Positions 1-8,882 of a DNA stretch of 64,000 nt are shown here, piece after piece. Under the pieces are notes generated by a model that was not told the DNA's origin, did no database searches, and was given only the letters and a program-made list of their open reading frames with translations. The position numbers and the translations under genes were made by a program. The DNA is taken from the NCBI GenBank assembly GCA_036003045.1, contig DASYSS010000104.1, positions 1 through 64,000 on the forward strand. Reading direction: 5' to 3'. Source of the stretch: Gemmatimonadaceae bacterium (GTDB taxonomy: Bacteria; Gemmatimonadota; Gemmatimonadetes; Gemmatimonadales; Gemmatimonadaceae). Every line of letters starts with the position of its first letter. The stretch's first letter is position 1.

Positions 1-130
1 ACTGGCTCTTCTGAAGATTTACTAGTGTGATCGTGTCCTCATTGGTCTTGTACCAGGTGTCCTTACGCCGGCGAAACCCAACCGGCGCAAGGGCTCCCTC
101 GAAGATCGTTTCAAGCTCCTTTGTGTTCAT
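1..130 (-). CDS. DUF4304-like protein, probable Rhs immunity protein (partial)
   Basis: Forty-three N-terminal residues are visible before the window edge, and the C-terminus lies outside. The peptide starts MNTKELETIFEGALAPVGF and continues with an arginine-rich stretch, a DTWY motif and an ITLVNLQKS motif. A GF-x-R-R/K step followed by W-Y and then VNLQKS is the usual start of DUF4304 domains. The ATG (128-130) shares four bases, ATGA, with the stop of the upstream Rhs gene, so translation is almost certainly coupled. Position straight after a polymorphic toxin tail is the standard place for an immunity gene, so I infer that it neutralises the nuclease tail of its neighbour. The DUF4304 match is from memory of the motif; the immunity role is inferred from position only. 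Confidence 0.7.
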   Translation of the reverse strand, partial: MNTKELETIFEGALAPVGFRRRKDTWYKTNEDTITLVNLQKSQ

Positions 131-3100
131 GGTTGCTTCAGCCTGTAGGTCTCTAGCGTGGTTTTATGCGCTTTACCTGTTTGTTCCTCAAGCTCCTTCT
201 TGTAGTCCTCAAGTTGTTTCGCGCCACGTCGCTTCGCCCGCTCATTGTCCGGCTTTAGTTCCTTGATTACACAAGTCTCGGGATTGTAGGCATCACACCG
301 CTTTCCACTCGGCAGGCGCTGCTCCTTTTGAAATCCCTGCCCGGCGTCCCAAGCCTTGTGAGCGGCACGACCGCCTGCGGCGGCGCTCGTTTCGCCGCTC
401 GTGGAGCTCCGACTAGACCACATCGTTGGAATTTCAATATTAAACCAATTACTCGGAGGGCCAAACTTGTTGGTCAAGTCGACGTATGCTGCGGCGACGA
501 GCGTCGCAAGGCCGGCCGCGGCAAGGGCGGTGGCATAGCTCTCGCCGATGCACAGATCCCAGACGCACAGCCCAAACGGATCTGAGTAGTTGACCGGATC
601 CCCACCCCCAAACCCGTACAGATTCAGCCCGCCCCCCAACCCGATCGGATCCTCCTGCGTGAACCGGCCGCTCTTCGGGTCGTAGTACCGATTCCGCCGA
701 TACTCCAACCCCATCGCGGTCATCTGGCCCGTGAGCAGTGAGCCCATCCAGCTCGTCACGCGACGCGAATCGTGGGTGCGTTCGCGATAGGCGGTCAGCA
801 GCTTGTTCTCGTCCGTCGGCAGCGGCGGCGTGTATGCGACGTTGCCGTTGTACAGTGGCCGTCCGCCGGCAAACGCGATCGCGGTCGCGTTGCCGCGCCA
901 GTCGTGCAGCGGATACATCGCGAACGAGCTGAGGTCGAGCGTGTCGACGCCCGCGCCGGAACGATGCACGGCGAGCGGTTGGTCCATCCCCAGACCGTGC
1001 GTGTACAGCACCTGGCCCCAGAGCCACGAATACTGACGAACCGGTGGCGTTGGATTCAGGATGTCGTTCGACGGTTGCACCAAGTTGTACACCAACGCCG
1101 TATCCAGCTCGGCGATCGAATCCGGCATGCGGAACTCGGCGAGCAGCTGATCACCGTCCCACACGAACCGCTCGACGCTGCAGAATTCGCCGCACTCGCC
1201 GCTCGGGATCGTCGGGATGTGGCGCGTCTTCACCCAGACCCGACGCCCTAGGGCGTCGTACCGAGTCTCCTGATCGCTGTACTCCTCCTCGGGGAACACT
1301 TCGACGCCGGGATGCGGTTGCGGGCGTTCCGTGTAGAACCGCATCCGGCCGTTCGCGTCGTATGCGAATTGGGCATCCGTCTCGATCGGCACCGCGACGT
1401 GACCGGTCTTGTCCGGGACGAAGCGGGCCTGCGAGGTCAGGATCTGATTTCCCGCTTGGTCGTATTGGGTCAGCTGGATGAAATCGTCCGGACCCGTGTT
1501 CGTCTTCTTGATCGACTGAAGACGGCCGGTCAATTGGTCGTACTGGTGAATTCCGTCCGACACCTCCGTCGGGAACGTCACCGACGACTCCCTGACGTTG
1601 CCGAGGGGATCGACGGCGTAGGTCTCCGTCTTCGTCGAGTTGGCAATCGAGTCGGTGCGCACGAACCAAGCGAGTCCGCCTTGCGCCGTATATCCGTTGT
1701 GGATCGCGGCGCCGCCGTACGTGTGGACCGAGTCGGCGCGCCCCGCGGCGTCGTACGAGATCTTGGCCCATTGAATCGTGTCGGTGTCGGCGAAGCCTTC
1801 GGTGCGCCACCCCAGCGTCGCGCTCGGCGCACGATGCAACACGAACGTCATGCGCCCGTCATCGTCGTACTTCCGGATCTCGGCGACGCCGTTCGGCGAG
1901 CGCAGGCTGTCGAGACGGCCCCGCTGATCGTAGAAGTAGCTGAATGGACTCGATCCGCTCGTCGAGATCTGGTCGAGGTCACCGAAGTCGTTGTACCGAT
2001 ACGTCAGCGGGCCGGGGTTGCCATCGCCGATCATGTGGAACAACGCCTGCCACGGCTGACGCAGAGTGAGGCGGCGATTCTCGAGATCGTACGTGTAAAG
2101 CAACTCGTAGTCGTGCTGGCCGAACTGACCGCTCTCGGTCGCGATCCGCTGGACCTCGCGGCGAAGCGTACCGCCGACGTTGTATTCGCGATCGACGGTC
2201 GCGTACGCGTTCGCGGCCTCGCGAACGTTGCCCAGCGCGTCGTACTCGAACGTTTCGACGCCGCCGGGCGTCGACGTCGTCCCGAGGAGGGACGTCGTCA
2301 CGCTGGTTTGATCGAGCGTCCGCGTCTTCAATCGATTCAGAGTGTCGTAGGTCAGAGTCACGCCATGGCCACGGCGGTCCTCGGTGTACGTCACGTTCAC
2401 GCCGTCGCCATAGACCGTCGTGTCCCGGTGTTGGTCCGGCGCGACCTCGCGGCGCTTGCGGTGCGCGGCGTCGTAGGCCCACGTCGTCGTGAGCGCGCTG
2501 ATGCCGTTCGGATTCGGGTTCACACGACGCGTGAGCGACAAGACGTTGCCCTCACCGTCGTATGACTTCGAGACGATCAGCGAATCGCGCAGGCTTTCGT
2601 CATACGTGCCCGCGATGCCAGACGTCATGACGGCGCGCGGACCGCTCGTGAAGACGAACAGGTCGCGATCCATGATGTCGTACTTCGTCTGCGCCACGAC
2701 CACGTGCTGCTGCGCGGCGTCGAGCGGCGAGCGCGTCACCGAGTCGCGGCCGATGGCGTCGCGATCGAAGAAGGTCGTGATCCCGAGCGCGCTGCGCGTG
2801 CTCGAGACGTTGCCCAACCGAGCGTCATAGAAAATACGGCTCGAATCGGAGGCACCGCGCTCGAACACCGAGGTCGCGCGGTTCGATGCGTCGTAGTTGA
2901 ACGTCGCCATCCGTGCCGACGCACCGCGGCCGCTGCTCTGCGTCTTTCGGTTGCCGCGCTGGTCGTAGGTGAAGCTCGTGAGCTCGCCCTCCGGCGCGAC
3001 CGTGCTGTCAGGCTCGTCCCAGATCGGATTCCAGAATGTCCGCGTCGTGGCGACGCGGGCGTCGTCGACACGCGTGATGCCGCGGACTGGAAGCGCGCGC

Positions 3101-6100
3101 AGGAGGTCGTATTCGGTGCTGTCCATCGCGCCGCCCGGCCTGTCTACCTTCGTCACGAGCAGAGGCAGCGACGACAGGCCGCGACTGACGAGCGTCGTGC
3201 GGCCAAGCCCGTCCACGATCTTTCGCGGAGCGCCATAGCGCGTGAGATAGAACGCGGTCGTGTCGAGAATATCTCGACGCGGGCTCGTGTACTTCGTTCG
3301 CACGGCCGAAGTGTCGACCACGCCCGGCGCGCACGCCGCGAGCGTCGTCGCTTGCGCCGGACAGAACGCCGACGCGAGCGGAGCTTCGCCGCTCAGATCA
3401 ACCGTGTCGGCGACGAGCAGCCGCGACGCGGGGTCGAAACCGAAATGCACGGCGTGGCTCATCGGATCGACGCGAGCGACGATCTGCTCGTTCGCATCAT
3501 AGAAGAAGCTCACGGGGCTGAGATCCGGGTCGGTGATCGACGAGACACGATTCGGCTCGACGTTGTCGCGCGCGATGGACACCATCCGCACGCCATTCGG
3601 CCCCTGCGGCGCGCTCACGCTGGAGAGAACCGGTAGGCTTCCGACAATCGTGAACTGGAACTGATACGCCACCGCCGCGGCACCGGGCGGCACCGGCACC
3701 GCGACCGTCGTGAGCTTGCCTCCCGCGCCGAGTCGGCCGCCGAGGTACGTGAACGTCGTGCGGTGGCGGAGCGCGTTGACTGTCGTGTCCTGCTGCCCCG
3801 CCGCGTCGTACGTGACGTAGGCGCTGTCGCGCAGGCGGCGCTTGTAGCCGCCCGTGGTGTGATAGAGGGTGTCCTGACGGTCGAGCGAAGGAGCGACGAC
3901 CCATTTCGCGTCGCCGCTGTTGGGCACCTTCGAGTAGAGGCGCGTGCTGCCGTCGCCGCCGACCCAGAGCCGCTGCGATGAATCCGGCGTCGTGATGCTG
4001 ATCTGCTCGAGGCCGTCGAGCCACCATCCGCGACCGAATGGGCTGTTCACACGATTCACGACGGCGATTATCCCCGTATCGCGCGCCACCGCGAGAACGG
4101 TCGAGCCGCTCATCGCTTGCACCTGGAAGACGTAGGTATACGCGCCCGTCTCCCAGTCCGGCGCCTCGAAGCGCACCGCGATGCGGCGCGGCCGTCCGTC
4201 CGACAACGTTCCGCTCCACGAGAAATCGCGCTGCACACTCACCGCGGACTTGGCTGGGAAAGTGAGCGTTGCCCGTACAACGCTCGCGGTGATCGACGCG
4301 GGCACGGTCACCTCGGCGGCGATGACGCCGCCCGGGCGAGCATGGTCGCTGCCAAAGACGAGCGTCGGCGTTCGCGCCTTTCCCATCGTCGTCGTCGTGG
4401 GCAACGAGTGCACGAGACGAAGATCTCCGCATTCGTACGCTGCGCCCGTTGCGGCGGCGATCGTCAGGCATTGCGCGCGGGACACGTTGCCGTCGGGGTT
4501 CAGGGTGCGCGCTCGCACGGCGAGCGTCGTCGGCGCAGGCACTGAAACGGTGCGCGTGCCGCTGACATTCACCGAGCCGTCGGCGCTGTAAACGTTCAGC
4601 GAGACTGTGCCGACAGAGCCCGCGTCTCCCGACTGGTAGCTGACGACGACCTGCGACTGTCCGCCGGTGGCGAGACTGCTGGTGGAACCGGTGAGTCCGG
4701 CGGTGCTCGCGCACGACGTCACCGAGCCCGAACACACGACAGCGAACGAGAATGACGCCGTCACTCCCCCGGTGTTGGTGATCGTGAACGTGACGGTCTG
4801 CGCGCTGTGCGCCGGCGGAGAGACCTGGTCGTTCGCCGGCGCGACGCTCGCCGCGATCGTCGGGCTCGTGCTCGCGGAGAGGAGAATCGTTCCGACGGAC
4901 TGGCGCCCGCTCTCGACTTGAGTCCCGAACAGCTCGATGAAGTTCGGCCCATCCGTGGGCCCCGTCGCGTCGTAGCCGATGGTGACGCTGCCCGTCGCAC
5001 CGGCGGCGAGGACGAAGGGACTCGAGGGACCGTGCGCGAAGCGGCAGTTCTGCGCGAATCCGTGACAGGCGGGCAGATACTGATACGAGCCGCTCATCGT
5101 GCCGGTGTTGATCACGGAGAACGTGACCTCGTGGTACGCGACCGACCGATCCACCGTGACCGTGAGCGGGGCGCCCACGCTTGGCGTGATCCCGATGCCC
5201 AGATCCGGCGATTTCGTGAACACCTGCATCGACGCGCTGGCGCTCGACACCGAACCGTCCGAGGCGTGAAACGTCGCGGTCAGCGTGATCTGGCCGGAGA
5301 CGTTCGGCGCCATCGGAGCACGCGGCGTCACGTAGACTGTCGCCAGCTGTCCAGGCGCGAGCTGGAGCGAGGTCAGCGCGCCAGCCGCGGGGTCGTCGAG
5401 GTCATAGACCGCCCAGCCGAACGGCCACGTGAAGCCGCCCGCGGTGACAGAACTGAAGTCGTACGCCGCCGGGAGTGTACCGGTGTTCCAAAGATCGAAG
5501 AAGTAGCCCGAGATGTAGCCGGGCTCGATCGTCACCGACGGCGCGTCGGCGACGAGCGACGGCACGGCGTGCGATGCGATCTGCGCGAGCGTCGCGACGA
5601 CGCTGCCCGTGTCGGCGACCGAGTGGTTGCTCGCGTCCGTGTACGTGGCACGCAGGCCAATCGTCGCCGACGGCCCCATGGCCGAGGTGGGCGTGAAGGT
5701 GACGACCGCGGAGTCGGTCGCGCCCGGGGCGAGCGTCGACGAGGTCTTGCTGATCTGGCAGGTCAGCGAGGGACAGACCACGGCCAGTTGGAACGCGGCG
5801 CTCGCGACGCCGGCATTTCGGACGGTGAACGTGCGCTGCGCGGAAATGCCCGCGAATACATCCAGCGAAAGATTCTTGGGCGTGACCTCCGGTCTGAAAT
5901 CACTCAGCACGGGCAGCGAATAGGTAAGGCTCGCGCTCGATGTCGAGACGTGACCGGCTGCGTCGGTCGCTGACGCGCCGATGCTGTGCGCGCCGGTAGA
6001 CATCGAAAAATTCGGATATGTAGACGTGCCCGCCGCGGCGCATCCCGAAGCCGACGATGCGGCGAAGACATCAGGCAGCGCGACGCCATCAAACGTCACG

Positions 6101-8241
6101 CTGTGAGCTTGCAACCCACTCTCCGCGTCGCACCATTGAATCGTGATCGTCGGCGGAGAGGCCGACGTCACGGTACCAGTTGGCGATATCGCGATGGTCG
6201 GCGGCGTGGCATCGACGACGACGGACGTGGACGCGCTCGCGGTGATGGCGTGTCCCGTGACGCCCGTGATTGTCGCCGAGAGCGTGACGATCGCGGTTCC
6301 GCTCGAGGCGCCGGCCATGAACGACACGGCGACGGTCGCGGTCTGGCCGGCAGCCAACGAGACCGAGCTCTGAGAGAGTGAGCACCCGGAGACCGGCATC
6401 GTGCAACCGGCGACGAGCGCATAGGTCGCGGTGAGCGATCCCGGGTTGCGAACGGTGAACGTGTCCGCGGCGGTTGACTGAGCCGCCCGCGTCCGCGACG
6501 GCGTGACCGCGACGATGGCCGGCGTGAGCTCGACGGCCTCATCGTACACGAACGTTCGAGTCGACGTCGTCGTGTGCACGCCGTCGCTCACGGTCGCCAC
6601 GAGCGTGTTGGTCCCGGGCTGTGCGTTGATGCCGAACACGGTGCTGCCGGCCGTGGCGCACCCGGATTGGGTCGCCATGACGAAGCTGCCGCTTGCCGCC
6701 GACCCGTTGACGGTGAGCGCGGGCGCCGTGACGATTCCATCCACGTCGCAAACCGTCACGACCGAGTTGACGGCGCGCGTCGTCAGGACGGCTCCCTCGG
6801 ATGGCGTCACGCCGATCGTCGGTGGATTGACGTCGCCCGATGTCACTGCGACAGACGCGGTGTCTGCTTCGATGAGCGATCCGGCCTGACGCTTCGCGAT
6901 CAGCTTGACCGTGCCGGAGATCGCGCCGGACGTCGGCGGCGTGTACGACACCGACACGCTTCCGGACGCACCCGGTGCCAGCGTGATCGACGGAACGTTG
7001 GTCGTGCAGCCGTTCGAGCCGAGCGAGCCGCACACGCCGCTCAGCGTGTACGTCGCGGCGGCGTTGCCGCTGTTCGTGAGCGAGAACGAATCCGTATGCA
7101 GCATGCCGTTGGTCGCGGCCGCCGCGGTCGTCTTGGGCGACAGCCTCGGCGTGTGGTACGCGAGGTACGCCTGCACGATGCCTGTATCAGCCGCGACGAT
7201 CGTCGCTCCATCGAGGAGCGAGGCAATCATTTGGATCGTGACCGGTGATGCCGTCGAATTACCGAGCGACGCAGGCGGCGTTACGCTCGCCGACACACCG
7301 GTGCCGTACCACGGAAGCTCGATCTCCGGCGGGTCGACGTCGCAGTACCAGGAGGCGGGGCACCTCATCGAGAGCGCGTATGCACCCGAGGCGTTGGTGG
7401 GGTTGCTCCCACCCGTGAAGTTCACCGACGACGGTTGCCCTCCTTCGACGACGACGCTCGCTCCCGCGGCGGCTTTGGGATTGACCCACGGTTCGGCGTC
7501 AGGCGTGCGCACTGACGCCGACGCGGAGCGCGCGATGTTCTGCCCGCCAGCGGTGACCGTCGCCGTGAGCGACACCGTGTTCGCAACCGAATAGCCGGTC
7601 GGCGCAAGGAAGCTGACGGTGACGTTCTGCGAACTGCCGCCGCCGAGTGTCATCGAGGCCGGGCTCGTGGCGCATGACGTCATCGATCCGCACGACGGAG
7701 CCAACGTCAGCGGGAGCGCGACGGTGCCGGAGTTCGTGACCGTGAACGTCATCGATCCGGTGGCGCCGCGCCGAACGGTCGCCGTTTGGGTCGTCGCGGC
7801 CGCCACGAGGATGTGCACCAGATTCGCCGACATCGTGTACGTCGTCGTCGTCGTCGTCACCTGTCCCGAGCGATCGGTCGCCGACGCGACGATCGTGAGC
7901 GGTTTCGTGAAATCGACCGTGACGTGCTGAAATGACGACGTCCACTGGTTGCCGCACCCCCGGGTGCTGCTCCAGCTGAACGTTTCGCCCGTGAGCGGCT
8001 GTCCCTGCCAGGTGATGGTGTGAGCGACCATCGAGTTCGTCGGATCACACCAGACGACCTGCAACGGGCTGATGGTTCCTGACGTCAGGACCGTTCCATT
8101 CACCGGAACGACGACGATGGTCTGCAACATCGTTCGTGCCGATCGCCTCGGCGGCGATGTCGCTGCGGCCCGGGACGAGAACAGCAGCGCGGAAATGACG
8201 GCGAGGGCCGCATGACGTGGACGGATCGAGCGAAGAGACAC
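127..8241 (-). CDS. Rhs/YD-repeat polymorphic toxin with Ig-like stalk and nuclease-like tail
   Basis: A 2704-residue secreted protein. I chose the GTG at 8239-8241 because AAGGAG sits six bases upstream; the frame stays open 16 codons further. Residues 1-30 look like a signal peptide (RHAALAVISALLFSSRAAA). Residues of about 50-1250 hold roughly eight repeats of an N-x-G-x(3)-A-x-Y/F type module ending in a L-A-x-G stretch, mixed with about three modules carrying a W-C-D or V-C-D motif; most have two cysteines, suggesting disulfides outside the cytoplasm. From about residue 1400 (SPFGRGWWLDGLEQI) YD repeats run to the Rhs core YYDPKSGRFTQEDPIGL and DPFGL near 2550. The last 150 residues form the variable tail, with KRCDAYN and IKELKP, which fits a PD-(D/E)XK restriction-endonuclease-like toxin. 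I infer a contact-dependent DNase; neither target nor export route is visible. Confidence 0.9.
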   Translation of the reverse strand: MSLRSIRPRHAALAVISALLFSSRAAATSPPRRSARTMLQTIVVVPVNGTVLTSGTISPLQVVWCDPTNSMVAHTITWQGQPLTGETFSWSSTRGCGNQWTSSFQHVTVDFTKPLTIVASATDRSGQVTTTTTTYTMSANLVHILVAAATTQTATVRRGATGSMTFTVTNSGTVALPLTLAPSCGSMTSCATSPASMTLGGGSSQNVTVSFLAPTGYSVANTVSLTATVTAGGQNIARSASASVRTPDAEPWVNPKAAAGASVVVEGGQPSSVNFTGGSNPTNASGAYALSMRCPASWYCDVDPPEIELPWYGTGVSASVTPPASLGNSTASPVTIQMIASLLDGATIVAADTGIVQAYLAYHTPRLSPKTTAAAATNGMLHTDSFSLTNSGNAAATYTLSGVCGSLGSNGCTTNVPSITLAPGASGSVSVSYTPPTSGAISGTVKLIAKRQAGSLIEADTASVAVTSGDVNPPTIGVTPSEGAVLTTRAVNSVVTVCDVDGIVTAPALTVNGSAASGSFVMATQSGCATAGSTVFGINAQPGTNTLVATVSDGVHTTTSTRTFVYDEAVELTPAIVAVTPSRTRAAQSTAADTFTVRNPGSLTATYALVAGCTMPVSGCSLSQSSVSLAAGQTATVAVSFMAGASSGTAIVTLSATITGVTGHAITASASTSVVVDATPPTIAISPTGTVTSASPPTITIQWCDAESGLQAHSVTFDGVALPDVFAASSASGCAAAGTSTYPNFSMSTGAHSIGASATDAAGHVSTSSASLTYSLPVLSDFRPEVTPKNLSLDVFAGISAQRTFTVRNAGVASAAFQLAVVCPSLTCQISKTSSTLAPGATDSAVVTFTPTSAMGPSATIGLRATYTDASNHSVADTGSVVATLAQIASHAVPSLVADAPSVTIEPGYISGYFFDLWNTGTLPAAYDFSSVTAGGFTWPFGWAVYDLDDPAAGALTSLQLAPGQLATVYVTPRAPMAPNVSGQITLTATFHASDGSVSSASASMQVFTKSPDLGIGITPSVGAPLTVTVDRSVAYHEVTFSVINTGTMSGSYQYLPACHGFAQNCRFAHGPSSPFVLAAGATGSVTIGYDATGPTDGPNFIELFGTQVESGRQSVGTILLSASTSPTIAASVAPANDQVSPPAHSAQTVTFTITNTGGVTASFSFAVVCSGSVTSCASTAGLTGSTSSLATGGQSQVVVSYQSGDAGSVGTVSLNVYSADGSVNVSGTRTVSVPAPTTLAVRARTLNPDGNVSRAQCLTIAAATGAAYECGDLRLVHSLPTTTTMGKARTPTLVFGSDHARPGGVIAAEVTVPASITASVVRATLTFPAKSAVSVQRDFSWSGTLSDGRPRRIAVRFEAPDWETGAYTYVFQVQAMSGSTVLAVARDTGIIAVVNRVNSPFGRGWWLDGLEQISITTPDSSQRLWVGGDGSTRLYSKVPNSGDAKWVVAPSLDRQDTLYHTTGGYKRRLRDSAYVTYDAAGQQDTTVNALRHRTTFTYLGGRLGAGGKLTTVAVPVPPGAAAVAYQFQFTIVGSLPVLSSVSAPQGPNGVRMVSIARDNVEPNRVSSITDPDLSPVSFFYDANEQIVARVDPMSHAVHFGFDPASRLLVADTVDLSGEAPLASAFCPAQATTLAACAPGVVDTSAVRTKYTSPRRDILDTTAFYLTRYGAPRKIVDGLGRTTLVSRGLSSLPLLVTKVDRPGGAMDSTEYDLLRALPVRGITRVDDARVATTRTFWNPIWDEPDSTVAPEGELTSFTYDQRGNRKTQSSGRGASARMATFNYDASNRATSVFERGASDSSRIFYDARLGNVSSTRSALGITTFFDRDAIGRDSVTRSPLDAAQQHVVVAQTKYDIMDRDLFVFTSGPRAVMTSGIAGTYDESLRDSLIVSKSYDGEGNVLSLTRRVNPNPNGISALTTTWAYDAAHRKRREVAPDQHRDTTVYGDGVNVTYTEDRRGHGVTLTYDTLNRLKTRTLDQTSVTTSLLGTTSTPGGVETFEYDALGNVREAANAYATVDREYNVGGTLRREVQRIATESGQFGQHDYELLYTYDLENRRLTLRQPWQALFHMIGDGNPGPLTYRYNDFGDLDQISTSGSSPFSYFYDQRGRLDSLRSPNGVAEIRKYDDDGRMTFVLHRAPSATLGWRTEGFADTDTIQWAKISYDAAGRADSVHTYGGAAIHNGYTAQGGLAWFVRTDSIANSTKTETYAVDPLGNVRESSVTFPTEVSDGIHQYDQLTGRLQSIKKTNTGPDDFIQLTQYDQAGNQILTSQARFVPDKTGHVAVPIETDAQFAYDANGRMRFYTERPQPHPGVEVFPEEEYSDQETRYDALGRRVWVKTRHIPTIPSGECGEFCSVERFVWDGDQLLAEFRMPDSIAELDTALVYNLVQPSNDILNPTPPVRQYSWLWGQVLYTHGLGMDQPLAVHRSGAGVDTLDLSSFAMYPLHDWRGNATAIAFAGGRPLYNGNVAYTPPLPTDENKLLTAYRERTHDSRRVTSWMGSLLTGQMTAMGLEYRRNRYYDPKSGRFTQEDPIGLGGGLNLYGFGGGDPVNYSDPFGLCVWDLCIGESYATALAAAGLATLVAAAYVDLTNKFGPPSNWFNIEIPTMWSSRSSTSGETSAAAGGRAAHKAWDAGQGFQKEQRLPSGKRCDAYNPETCVIKELKPDNERAKRRGAKQLEDYKKELEEQTGKAHKTTLETYRLKQP

Positions 8242-8247
8242 GCGTAG

Positions 8248-8253
8248 CTCCTT
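8248..8253 (-). promoter_or_regulatory. Shine-Dalgarno for the Rhs gene
   Basis: AAGGAG on the minus strand, six bases before a GTG codon at 8239-8241. It decides the start: the upstream in-frame alternative at 8287-8289 has no such site, and the peptide following the GTG is a normal signal peptide. Confidence 0.65.
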
Positions 8254-8348
8254 GGTCGAGCGGGTGGATGACCCGCCGAGCAAAGGCAACGCGTGCGCCG
8301 GGCTCGCTGGCGCTGCGACTCGATGTCGCTACAAGGACTTACCGAATT

Positions 8349-8881
8349 TCACGACGCGAACATCGTCGCACGATTCGCGACGTACTCGCGCGAATTCGCG
8401 TTTGCGAGCGCGAATGCGAAAGCGCCGGGGTATGCCGGCGTCTTGTCCTTGAATAACGTCTCGCCCTTGATGAACCAGGAAATGCCGAAGGCCCACAGCG
8501 CGAGCGTCTCGAGCGCGTAGAACGCCGGGATTCCCAGCCAGAGCGATGTCTTCAGCGAATCGCTGAACACGCCGATGGTCGCGATGCAGAGGACGATGAC
8601 GATCGCGCACCCGAGATAGATCGCATTGCGCTTCCGCTTCTCCGGCGTCATGAACCCGCGCGACTGCCGGAACAGCAACGCAAAGATCGCCAGCGTGAGG
8701 AACAGGCCGCTCGCCGACAAACCACGATCGCCACGACGATCGGCATCGCGATGCCCAGCAGGCCGACCACGCGGCGCAGCGTGGTTTACGAGACGAGCTC
8801 CGTGCCGTCGTCGCGGCGATCGCTGTGCGGATGGAGCGGGCCGAATCGGCTGGCGTTGGTCGGCGGGCTGGTGATGGCCAT
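8349..8881 (-). pseudogene. decayed integral membrane protein gene
   Basis: An ATG at 8879-8881 lies one base after the stop of the kinase gene. It opens a frame reading MAITSPPTNASRFGPLHPHS, then an in-frame TAA at 8786-8788, followed without a break by a typical first membrane helix (TLRRVVGLLGIAMPIVVAIV). Near 8720 the frame shifts, and the other frame continues as SASGLFLTLAIFALLFRQ, then EKRKRN, two more hydrophobic helices and LALWAFGISWFIKGETLF. In intact members of this multi-helix membrane family, as I recall them, about 100 residues separate these two parts. So a stop codon, a frame change and an internal deletion have probably removed the middle helices. Function unknown. The downstream 123-codon stretch (8349-8720) could still be translated from a TTG, but I regard the locus as a remnant. 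Confidence 0.6.
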
Positions 8882-8882
8882 G

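Noticed and set aside
27-266. A 79-codon plus-strand frame at the left edge
   Set aside because: It lies antisense to the Rhs tail and its overlapping DUF4304-like partner, both with recognisable motifs.
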